From contig JBGCFG010000070.1 of NCBI GenBank assembly GCA_045106815.1, positions 1 to 64,000 on the forward strand: a stretch of 64,000 nucleotides of DNA. Reading direction: 5' to 3'. The DNA is from JAUIAI01 sp045106815. GTDB taxonomy: Bacteria; Pseudomonadota; Gammaproteobacteria; Burkholderiales; Burkholderiaceae_E. Under the pieces are notes generated by a model, which was not told the origin of the DNA, did no database searches, and saw only the letters and a program-made list of their open reading frames with translations. Position 1 is the first letter of the stretch. Each line of letters starts with the position of its first letter. Shown here one piece after another: positions 36,801 to 42,947 of this stretch. The translations under genes and the position numbers were made by a program.

Positions 36801-37186
36801 GTGCAGTGCAGATTCATCAGCTCGATGACGGTCAAGCCGACCCAGCCGAGGCCGCATTGCCGATTGGCTGCGCAATCGTGGCGCCGCCGTTGTATGCCCC
36901 TCTTCGCTATATCAATACACTCCCACATGAACTGATTCAATCTGAGAACCTGGACGCACATCGCCACCAACTTGGGGCTGATTTACGCCTGGCAATTCGC
37001 CCTTGCGAAATGCTCAGCACACCAGGCGCAGACCTCAAACCAATGGAAGGTTCCGGCTATGGGCTGTTGCAAATTGAACGAGCAGGTGACCATTGGTGCG
37101 TCACCGTTGGCATGCAGCTCAATCACTATGAGTCATTTACAGGCTGGCAGCCACTCAAAGCGGTTACACAAATCAAGCTCCAGTGA
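30869..37186 (+). CDS. GMC oxidoreductase - alpha/beta hydrolase - PhoD-like phosphatase fusion
   Basis: 2105 residues with no internal stop. Domain 1 (about 50-650): GMC flavoenzyme of the cholesterol-oxidase type. The FAD loop is GSGYGG at 56-61, followed by CIRCGDCAAGC (257-267). The catalytic pair is His584 (VHPLGGC) and Asn632 (GCNPLLT). Region 680-1050: lipase-regulator-like sequence with two short beta modules and a possible membrane-associating helix about 787-803. Domain 2 (about 1105-1475): alpha/beta hydrolase, elbow AQCIGSA with Cys1206 as nucleophile and His1447 in YGHVDVLIG. Domain 3 (about 1680-2100): PhoD-like metallophosphatase with GDQIYAD, DDHEFRNGW and SGDYH. No signal peptide. 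The reaction is unknown: steroid or lipid alcohol oxidation with ester and phosphate cleavage is inference. The start ATG overlaps the kinase stop by 8 nt. Confidence 0.9.
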   Translation: MNDASRRLSIRFQAWREAQRQALHKHEDGQQTDKEEKADESNQGKSAGAFDAVVIGSGYGGAVAALRLTEKGYRVLVLERGSEFLPGDFPNDVSTLTTFSRINSPTSADIIGQSSGVMSWHVGMGMAAMVGNGLGGGSLINAGIMIAPKREIFGQDAWPNEIALAETDPKQSETHQALDSSAPTPDKSDNTQPGITLDQAFERARQALLTRPGQSQADSRVRSDGLSKSAAFNELANHLGLSDRVLPVDATIDADRCIRCGDCAAGCNVPGAKLTLGSTYLASAADLGATIVTGANVVGIHRSSGGQWKVIVRPTERADLSSDPITLSFDEVSLTTDQVVLAAGTFGSTEILQRSRERYRLPLSPALGTRLSANGDSISVVANWPGKDKPVRAVNRSRRSAQTPPANGSDTAEVGPTITRMIDLREDGALQTQMLVQDGAVPAAISRLFDHLISMQWIGALMDSWRTPSLVNRETKRNAAGEQQRSDPLGAPTSLGDQSQVLLVMGHDKSPGRMLWMSEINRTVPVWSNAADSATWQTQQALFNQVERQVPGTRHLHNPLWRILPDAASVMQGGAPDPMITTVHPLGGCIMGDTFEDSVVDHRGQVRSREDKTHQGLYVLDGSIVPTSLGCNPLLTITALAERAMSFVAPAPNSLGQSSKPATDLSPDIPAPEPLKLANEPAIGAVFYERLLCPNLQLTPALIEQLDGNQPVAEAEVALGFAHDDWDYAMASASHELTQISGTLKIQVQGGKCTEQYRLQADPETGQASRFIILSDSAVHPGLNRWVSLAWRLVLTTLTWAVLRGIPDRRRAKRLAARSPGGKLLRKINHRSLFTLKGLNRFGRLLWHASEARQMQYRLRFVHDRTIGPAGCTDDHSPPTVLWLAGFKHVQYAASPQEWWSWLCDRIPRWLGQYTGRPVVSARPALKRTYIEQISNPHIDLYLSEPPAQRPARLGHLKPAAVGDFAMDPYAILQEKPPQVDEFGDLTQALQTLAGYPALFVRYALKTRLFDFRAPDYSEQAYRDNAPPEETALRWSDPGGGQVMVQPEVTELLVNQGRHALTDEEDADRQITLKLWRYRRVGDADNVPTGLPTWQDGQWCEQPVRRAKSVLLLHAFGQSGYCYTFKETPQNLAESFLDAGYEVWILESRMSTRLPVSHEGCSVDQIAQHDVPGALHAIVQTLENEFAQAGLERTDHAIQVGCFAQCIGSASVAMSLLLGELTHGQRRRRYIAQGEQSTDDPQDNRPMLSGLMLSQVHPLLIGGRDSQAKSWIPPLLRLGMESVPFAVRGPVDNPLEALADRVFASLPVPAEEQCPEEHNYDTHEDNVATCRRIRFIEAPLFKHTNLNDATHAHLNRLFGNANLTLFAHARRFVDYEMLVDEDGRNTYVQRENVERFAALPISFLHGKENELFAYMSACRSWRLFNQVHPYWAEEFASEPLLVEDYGHVDVLIGKDAHIDVFPDVIKFFDKTRSVTTQNPGDKVVVAKQADLSANYVPRARYPRVGPTLGHTWWDKDGSALFVRLSFVVQDVSLTAIEVGKDGTSAWAYLPKSEPQKLTIQVFDGRTSMAFGDVRIPRERIDKLSGSLSIQLVVIHDARAAAHHSISRRELVAAMRKQRADFREHQLHASTPIPDSPSRRWRAYPGNASSFAGDEAVWRRPVVLRRSVIEALGPPPPETALPSGAFTMAIGTCRYPGIGIDRLRADATFGRILDLFTDGPTNVKPAASESDTPEQALTDLRKAKGYTSLAKTLDPEPIQASTELQPPAIMLMLGDQIYADATAGVLDPATPTERFTERYNQAFGLGNSPKAARLLRTLPVLMTPDDHEFRNGWPDEGPIMAHGDEEAAFSTASDMLHAYQSLTNPIGKSGSYMLDSGPCRFIVLDTRSKRVEGEPHLASPEDMLQLEQWISSAGERFVCIFTGSVVLPRLHQDVSPANPVAVPDGFERSEAQRGTLLRLCAQYAAGRFAFVSGDYHIASAVQIHQLDDGQADPAEAALPIGCAIVAPPLYAPLRYINTLPHELIQSENLDAHRHQLGADLRLAIRPCEMLSTPGADLKPMEGSGYGLLQIERAGDHWCVTVGMQLNHYESFTGWQPLKAVTQIKLQ

Positions 37187-37206
37187 ACACGGGCGCCCTG
37201 AGGAGA

Positions 37207-37905
37207 TTAGCTCACTGCTCTGAGCCCGCGCCGACTAGCCATCACGACTGCTTCGGTGCGGTTGGAAACATCCAGCGTGCGCAGGACGGCCGCGACATGC
37301 GCCTTCACCGTGTTGTCAGATAACTCGAGAATCAGCGCAATTCGCTTGTTTGACATGCCGCGCACCAGCAACTTGAGCACATCGAATTGTCGGGGCGTCA
37401 GGCCCAGCTCAACCCGCAGGCTCTCGTCATCGATCAGGCCTGTGTCAGGGTGAGGCATATCCGCCTCAGAGGGGCTGGGCGGCGCAAGGCCCGCCTCACC
37501 TGAAGAAGAAGCACGCAACACCTGCTGCGGGACAAACACCCCTCCAGCAGCAACAAAGCGCACAGCCATGCGAATCGCCGCTGGCTGAAAAGTCTTGGGA
37601 ATAAAACCCATCGCGCCAGCATCAAGCGACGCGTGGATGATGTCCGATTCCTCGCGGGCAGAAATCACCACAACTGATTGGTCGGGATAGCGATCTCGCA
37701 ACGCGCTCAACGCGCCAATACCGCTGAATCCGGGTAAGCCCAGGTCGAGCAAGACGAGATCGACGACAGGCTCAGCCTCCAGGCGATCACACGCTTCTTC
37801 GAATGTGGACACCGAGTCATGCGCGACACCCTCCCCCTGCGATGAGAGAATGACGCCTAGCGCCTCGTGAATAAGCGGATGGTCGTCGACCAACAGCATT
37901 TGCAT
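37207..37905 (-). CDS. NarL/LuxR-type response regulator (second of two)
   Basis: 232 residues. Receiver about 1-120 with VDDH, Asp54 in LLDLGLPG and Lys in FIPKTFQ. The linker (about 130-160) is Pro/Ser/Ala-rich. LuxR HTH about 165-225 (LTPRQFDVLKLLVRGMSNKRIALILELSDNTVKAHV). It resembles the regulator at 27657 and is convergent with the fusion enzyme, whose stop is 20 nt away. Likely the output, directly or through phosphorelay, of the hybrid kinase at 29110. Confidence 0.88.
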   Translation of the reverse strand: MQMLLVDDHPLIHEALGVILSSQGEGVAHDSVSTFEEACDRLEAEPVVDLVLLDLGLPGFSGIGALSALRDRYPDQSVVVISAREESDIIHASLDAGAMGFIPKTFQPAAIRMAVRFVAAGGVFVPQQVLRASSSGEAGLAPPSPSEADMPHPDTGLIDDESLRVELGLTPRQFDVLKLLVRGMSNKRIALILELSDNTVKAHVAAVLRTLDVSNRTEAVVMASRRGLRAVS

Positions 37906-37986
37906 GTTCGATAGCTCCGGAAGGTCTTTTTATCTCCGAGCCAATATACCCTTATTGAGCGAGAATTCGAAGTCTGGCCTATAACC

Positions 37987-38646
37987 ATGCCGTTGCGAAA
38001 CATGATCGATCTAACCCAAACCATGCTGATTGGCATCGACATTCAAAACGATTTCTGCCCACAAGGTGCGCTGGCAGTGACCGCTGGCGATGAAATCATC
38101 CCAATCGTCAATCGCCTGATTGAATCATTCGATCAGGTCGCACTCACACAGGATTGGCATCCAGCCGGGCATTCCTCATTTGCGAGCACCCGTCCTGATG
38201 GTGAGCCATTCGGCGAAGTCCAGATGTCTTACGGTCGTCAGACACTCTGGCCTGATCATTGCGTGCAAGGGACACCTGGCGCGGCCTTTCATCGCGACCT
38301 GAATACAGATGCTGCTCAGTTAGTTATTCGAAAAGGGTTTCGCCATGCGATCGACTCCTATTCGGCGTTCATGGAAAACGATCGACACACCACGACCGGA
38401 CTGGCCGGCTATCTTCGCGAGCAAAAAATTCAAACAGTTGTTCTGTGCGGACTCGCATTTGACTATTGTGTGGCTTACTCGGCACTGGACGCGGTTACGT
38501 CAGGCTTTGAGTGCATCGTCGTTACCGATGCTTGTCGGTCAATCGATTTGAATGACTCGGCTGCGGCTGCCGCCACTGAACTTAGTCAGAAAGGGGTGAA
38601 GCAGATCACCAGCGCCGCACTTATCGAACAGCTCGCAACGGTCTAA
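37987..38646 (+). CDS. pncA: nicotinamidase
   Basis: 219 residues. Cysteine-hydrolase fold with catalytic Asp in GIDIQNDFC, Lys in VIRKGF and Cys in GLAFDYCVAYS; the metal site DWHPAGH is intact. It converts nicotinamide to nicotinate in the NAD salvage pathway. The start is uncertain: a TATAAC element (37980-37985) ends 1 nt before the first ATG, so the ATG at 38005 may be used. The gene overlaps the malonyl-CoA decarboxylase gene at the 3' end by 26 nt. Confidence 0.9.
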   Translation: MPLRNMIDLTQTMLIGIDIQNDFCPQGALAVTAGDEIIPIVNRLIESFDQVALTQDWHPAGHSSFASTRPDGEPFGEVQMSYGRQTLWPDHCVQGTPGAAFHRDLNTDAAQLVIRKGFRHAIDSYSAFMENDRHTTTGLAGYLREQKIQTVVLCGLAFDYCVAYSALDAVTSGFECIVVTDACRSIDLNDSAAAAATELSQKGVKQITSAALIEQLATV

Positions 38647-40078
38647 GCAGCGCGCGTACAGTTCGGCTGCAAGCCACCTGACCATCCAGAGCGGCCAGCC
38701 GGTGACGTTCGAGTTCCTTTGGGCAGTATCGGTAGCTGGCCATGAGTCCGAATGACTGTTGCAGTCCCGACTCCGTCATGTTGGCCCGGCAGTATATTTG
38801 TTCAAGGCTTGCGCCATTGCGAAGATGAAACCTAGCTTCATCGTCAACGATTTTGCTAATACCAGCCCTTGCCTCGGTGAGGTAGAAAGCACACAAGCGT
38901 CGTAACTGTTCGTGCCGTACCCGCAACGGATGCTGCTCGCCTCCCGTCATCGCATTTGCCGGTGCATCTGACTGGTCTTCCCAGCGCCTCATCTGCTGAA
39001 CGGATGGGCTCGTATGCGGCACCTGAGGATCACCGCAATGGCGCTTCGCCTCATCCAGTTCATGAGTGACTAAGCCGTTCAAATCGGAACCGAATTGCGC
39101 TCTCAAGTCCTGCAGATCTTCATTGAGTTGCTTCACAAGCTGAGGCTTCACGCGGGTGGAATCCAGGCGTCGGACGCTGTTTAGCCAAGCAGCAAACCCG
39201 GGCACCGGCGACAGCGTGCAAAACGTTTCCAGTTCCGGGAGTTCCTCGCGCAAAGCAGCGATCACCTGTTGCACCAGCACACTGCCCAGGTGCACGCCCC
39301 TCAGACCAGGCTGGCAATTTGAGATCGAATAGAACGCGGCGACCCGGTAATTCTCCTTTTGTTCATCTGCCTGTTGGCGCCGGTCCAGCAGCGGAGCGAT
39401 GGCCTCAGGCAATTTGTTCAGCAAGGCCACCTCAACAAAGAACAAAGGTGATTGCGGCATGACAGGATGAAAAAACGCAAAGCAGCGCCGATCAGAGGCC
39501 AGGCGTCGCCGTAGATCGCTCCAGCCATCGATCTGATGGACCGCTTCATGCTGCATCAACTGATCAAGCAAAGAGGCAGGCGACTGCCAATCTACGCGTT
39601 CAACCGTGAGAAACCCAGGATCAAACCAAAGCTGCAGATGCTGGCGAATCTCATCGCCAAACGCCGCAAGCTCAGATGTTCGATGGGGCGAGTTGAGCAA
39701 GGCAGCACGCATTTGCACAATGGTCGCTGCACCAGCTGGCACCCGGCTCAGGCGCCGCAATATCCGCATGCGAGGCGACTCCATTGCCGCGCGCAGGGCA
39801 ACCAAATCTTGCGCTAGTTCAGAGTGCGAATAGCGGCGAGCCAGGCGGGCAATTTCGCCAGAGTCAGGTCCAAAGTCAGTGGCCAGGCGATGGAACAAGC
39901 GCTCGCGTGTCTCCTGGGTCAAGCACTCATACAACGCTAGCGCCTGCGCCGCGTTCGTCTGGTCATCAAGCCCGAAGTGTTCTACACCTAGCCTTAAACA
40001 CAAAGCCAGGAGCTGGTCGAGCAAAGCACCCTGACTTTCCGAGCGCGACGACTTGAGTAAGCGTTTTAGCAATGCCAC
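38621..40078 (-). CDS. malonyl-CoA decarboxylase
   Basis: 485 residues, GTG start. Matches the MLYCD-type enzyme: a helical N-terminal domain followed by an acetyltransferase-like domain containing CFAFFHPVMPQSPLFFVEVAL, FYSISNCQPGLRGVHLG and the C-terminal FHLRNGASLEQIYCRAN. It decarboxylates malonyl-CoA to acetyl-CoA. No mat-type transporter gene is adjacent. Its tail overlaps pncA by 26 nt, so the two genes converge. Confidence 0.9.
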   Translation of the reverse strand: MALLKRLLKSSRSESQGALLDQLLALCLRLGVEHFGLDDQTNAAQALALYECLTQETRERLFHRLATDFGPDSGEIARLARRYSHSELAQDLVALRAAMESPRMRILRRLSRVPAGAATIVQMRAALLNSPHRTSELAAFGDEIRQHLQLWFDPGFLTVERVDWQSPASLLDQLMQHEAVHQIDGWSDLRRRLASDRRCFAFFHPVMPQSPLFFVEVALLNKLPEAIAPLLDRRQQADEQKENYRVAAFYSISNCQPGLRGVHLGSVLVQQVIAALREELPELETFCTLSPVPGFAAWLNSVRRLDSTRVKPQLVKQLNEDLQDLRAQFGSDLNGLVTHELDEAKRHCGDPQVPHTSPSVQQMRRWEDQSDAPANAMTGGEQHPLRVRHEQLRRLCAFYLTEARAGISKIVDDEARFHLRNGASLEQIYCRANMTESGLQQSFGLMASYRYCPKELERHRLAALDGQVACSRTVRALLRPLRAVR

Positions 40079-40173
40079 ACCATGGATAAAGGGTTAGCGT
40101 TTGCCTACGCTATGCCTTGCCAAGCCTTGCCGCTGCGGCATGCATCACGATCTGAGCTGTCCTCACATTACCC

Positions 40174-40189
40174 TGTGATATTTTTCACA
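40174..40189. promoter_or_regulatory. CRP-like palindrome just upstream of the TM2 gene
   Basis: TGTGA, six bases, TCACA: perfect CRP-type half-sites. It ends 1 nt before the ATG at 40191, and TATTTT within it could be a -10 element, which would make the TM2 gene leaderless. The site also lies about 96 nt upstream of the malonyl-CoA decarboxylase start on the other strand, so that gene is an alternative target. Confidence 0.4.
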
Positions 40190-40190
40190 T

Positions 40191-40646
40191 ATGAACCAAA
40201 TCCCATCGCAAGCTCAAAACTCACCCGGCTCTCCTGAGCCGCGGCACGACACGCATCTCAAGACGGTTGGCTACCTCCTGTGGATTTTTGGATTCCTCGG
40301 GGCTCACCGGTTTTACTTTGGTCGGCCGGTGACCGGCACCATCTGGCTGTTTACCTTTGGTCTGTTTTTCATCGGCTGGATCATTGACCTATTCCTGATT
40401 CCCAGCATGGACCGCGAGGCAGATCTGCGCTTTAGAACTGGCAAGATCGACTACAGCATCACCTGGATCTTGCTGACTTTCCTGGGATTTTTCGGTATTC
40501 ACCGTTTCTACATGCGTAAGTGGTTTACCGGCGTGCTCTACCTGTTCTCTCTGGGGTTGCTGGGCATCGGCGTCTTGTACGATTTCTGGACCCTGAATAA
40601 TCAGATTACCGTACGTAACGCAGAGCTGGCCCAGCGCGGCGATTGA
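40191..40646 (+). CDS. TM2-domain membrane protein
   Basis: 151 residues. Two TM2-type hairpins: helices around VGYLLWIFGFLGAHRFYFGR and TIWLFTFGLFFIGWIIDLF, then TWILLTFLGFFGIHRFYMRKW and LYLFSLGLLGIGVLYDFW. The paired GxHRFY motifs are characteristic. Function of bacterial TM2 proteins is not established. No Shine-Dalgarno precedes the ATG; leaderless translation is possible. Confidence 0.85.
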   Translation: MNQIPSQAQNSPGSPEPRHDTHLKTVGYLLWIFGFLGAHRFYFGRPVTGTIWLFTFGLFFIGWIIDLFLIPSMDREADLRFRTGKIDYSITWILLTFLGFFGIHRFYMRKWFTGVLYLFSLGLLGIGVLYDFWTLNNQITVRNAELAQRGD

Positions 40647-40766
40647 GCCGCGGGCATGGCGCCCGTTGTGCGCTTTGACGACTTTGGACACAAATAGTTG
40701 AGGATCGCAACCCAGTTGTGACATTGCTCACTCGTCATCTGGTTCGGTCGCCTTTACGCTAGCGGG

Positions 40767-41093
40767 ATGCTTTCGAATCCTGCTCTGCCCCTCAGAACTC
40801 TGCCCCGCATTCCAGCCTCGAATGAACAGACGGCCTGGATTGATCTTGCCAAGCAGGCGTGTTCAGAATCGCTGCAACTGACCGACGCGCTTCTGACAAC
40901 GCCCTCAACAGCAGATCGAGACATTCACTCCTGCCTGGTCGCGATTCGGGCAAGCCTGGAGCTCGTCATCAATGAGCCGCTCTCGGCCGCTCAGATTGCT
41001 GTTACGGTGCGGCGCGCGCTGCAGGTATTCGACCGGCTAGCGTGTGTGCCAAGCACTGATCGGCTGACTGGCATGCAAAGCCAGATGGCGTGA
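40767..41093 (+). CDS. hypothetical protein, 108 residues
   Basis: A short frame ending one base before the diguanylate cyclase stop on the other strand. It is helical by appearance, with heptad-like Leu/Ala spacing in its central part, and has two cysteines. It has no recognisable domain and no strong ribosome site, and it may be a chance ORF, although it is open and unshadowed on its strand. Confidence 0.4.
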   Translation: MLSNPALPLRTLPRIPASNEQTAWIDLAKQACSESLQLTDALLTTPSTADRDIHSCLVAIRASLELVINEPLSAAQIAVTVRRALQVFDRLACVPSTDRLTGMQSQMA

Positions 41094-41094
41094 T

Positions 41095-42819
41095 TCAGTC
41101 AGAATGAATCTGACTGGTCCAGTCGTCGCGACGAGTCGCATGCTGAGCCGTTATCGCTGAGACCACTGTCTCAGGCCATCTTGCATGGTGATTCGGTGCC
41201 ATGTAGCAGCGATTTCGACCACGGGCTTTTCCTGTGACCAGTGCTTGATTGGCTCTTGAAATCAGGTTGTCCAGTGATTCATCTGCGTCAAAACAAGCAA
41301 TACCCGCGGTGAAACTCATTTGATGCAGTCCGGCGGCACTAGGGAACTCCTTGGCCACTACTTCACCCCTAATGCGCTCCATCGTACTTAGCATGTCGAC
41401 GTCTGAATCAAGCTGAACAGCCAGAACAAATTCATCACCACCATTTCGTCCTATCAAGTCGCTATCGCGTACTTTGCTGGTTAGCCGAGCAACGAAACGT
41501 GACAGCACAAGGTCACCTGATACCTCCCCGTACTCATCGTTCAGTGCTTTAAAGCCATCCAGATCCAGTGCGACCAGATAGATGCGCGAGTCAATCTCAG
41601 TCTCCCTTCGCTTGCTGAGCATCCCTTGCAAACGACGCTCAAATTCGGGGCGTGTCAATGCGCCTGTCAACGGGTCTAGACCGGCATCTTGTTCACGACG
41701 GTAAGTAGGCCCACCCAACCCGAAGTAGCCGAGTAGCAAAATCAACACCGTCACACCAAGAGTGGCTAGCAAGACAGTCAGTTTCGAATCGAACAGTTGG
41801 CTTAGATCGCTCCGATAGGCGCTGGCGGGCATCTGAATCAGCAGAGTCCAGTCCACTTGGTCTGCGCCGAGTGAAATCGATCTCGTCAGGCCCAGACGAG
41901 TTTCTTGATCGGCGGTAAACGAATAAATCTGATTGCTGGCTGGCATCGCCCCCGATGTGGTGCGCGTTTGGGTCTGGTCAAACGCTATGCGTTGCCTGAG
42001 CACTTGCAGCGCTTTATCCGCCACGGACGAAAAAGTGGGAATTGTGTTACCTGCTTCGGGCGACAGCGGCAATTTCTCTACTGAGGAAGCGATCACTTGA
42101 TCATGCTCATCGACAAGTATCGCGCTAACACCACCTGATCCAATGGTATGAGCCATATACGACGAAAGCATCCCGCTATCGATGTCGACACCTAAAACAC
42201 CGGCGTCGCTGCCATCTGGGTAACGCAATTCAACCGCCGCCGTGACGCCAGGAACACCAGACTCAAAAAATGGATAGGCTGATGTCATCACGGCTCGATC
42301 GCTTTGTCTGGCCGCCGCATACCAAGGCTGTTCGGTTGGGTCGAACGCATTTTGTGGATCCACCCACGTTCTTAGGTAGTCCAGATTCTCGTCACGCTGG
42401 GTAATGAGAACAGAGCGCAATCCACCGTAAGACTCAACCAGCGCACTCAGAACTCCCTCATCATTACGGGTGCTCATCATGAAACTACCATCGGCACGAC
42501 CGACGTACAGCCCCGCGATTAGTGGGTCTGCCTCTAGCTTCGCAAGAAAGTAGTGCTCCAGGTCACGCACATTGTTAGGATCCAACACGCCATCGGCGAC
42601 CAGGCGACGCCCGACTTTGAGGCCAACAACTGCCGGCGCAATAACGTGGTCAATATGATGCGCAATCGATTCACCCACGTGATCAAGACTGAGTTTCGCG
42701 TGAGCGATCATCTGCTCCGACGTTTTGTCTTTCAGCCCCAACAATATGACAGCAGCAGTCCCCGCCTGAACGGCCAGCAGCACCACGATCAGTAACCAGC
42801 GCCAGTTTCTTAGTGTCAT
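41095..42819 (-). CDS. Cache-type periplasmic sensor diguanylate cyclase (1)
   Basis: 574 residues. Helix about 9-28, a periplasmic dCache-like region of about 300 residues, a second helix about 345-368 (LTVLLATLGVTVLILLLGYFGL), then GGDEF about 385-545 with the intact NGGDEF motif and the RxxD inhibitory site (RDSD) five residues before it. It should make c-di-GMP in response to a periplasmic small molecule, such as an amino or organic acid. It is a paralogue of the next gene (42948-44696), in the same direction with a gap of 128 nt. Confidence 0.9.
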   Translation of the reverse strand: MTLRNWRWLLIVVLLAVQAGTAAVILLGLKDKTSEQMIAHAKLSLDHVGESIAHHIDHVIAPAVVGLKVGRRLVADGVLDPNNVRDLEHYFLAKLEADPLIAGLYVGRADGSFMMSTRNDEGVLSALVESYGGLRSVLITQRDENLDYLRTWVDPQNAFDPTEQPWYAAARQSDRAVMTSAYPFFESGVPGVTAAVELRYPDGSDAGVLGVDIDSGMLSSYMAHTIGSGGVSAILVDEHDQVIASSVEKLPLSPEAGNTIPTFSSVADKALQVLRQRIAFDQTQTRTTSGAMPASNQIYSFTADQETRLGLTRSISLGADQVDWTLLIQMPASAYRSDLSQLFDSKLTVLLATLGVTVLILLLGYFGLGGPTYRREQDAGLDPLTGALTRPEFERRLQGMLSKRRETEIDSRIYLVALDLDGFKALNDEYGEVSGDLVLSRFVARLTSKVRDSDLIGRNGGDEFVLAVQLDSDVDMLSTMERIRGEVVAKEFPSAAGLHQMSFTAGIACFDADESLDNLISRANQALVTGKARGRNRCYMAPNHHARWPETVVSAITAQHATRRDDWTSQIHSD

Positions 42820-42947
42820 TTCTTAATAATCAAGGCTAACCGCCCTGAATTTCAATGAATTTGATCTTCCTGCTCGGGATCGCTATTCGCAAAACCAACA
42901 GAACGTCAAAAACCATTTCGTGCGAGCTGACTGCGTTTCAAGTCAAC

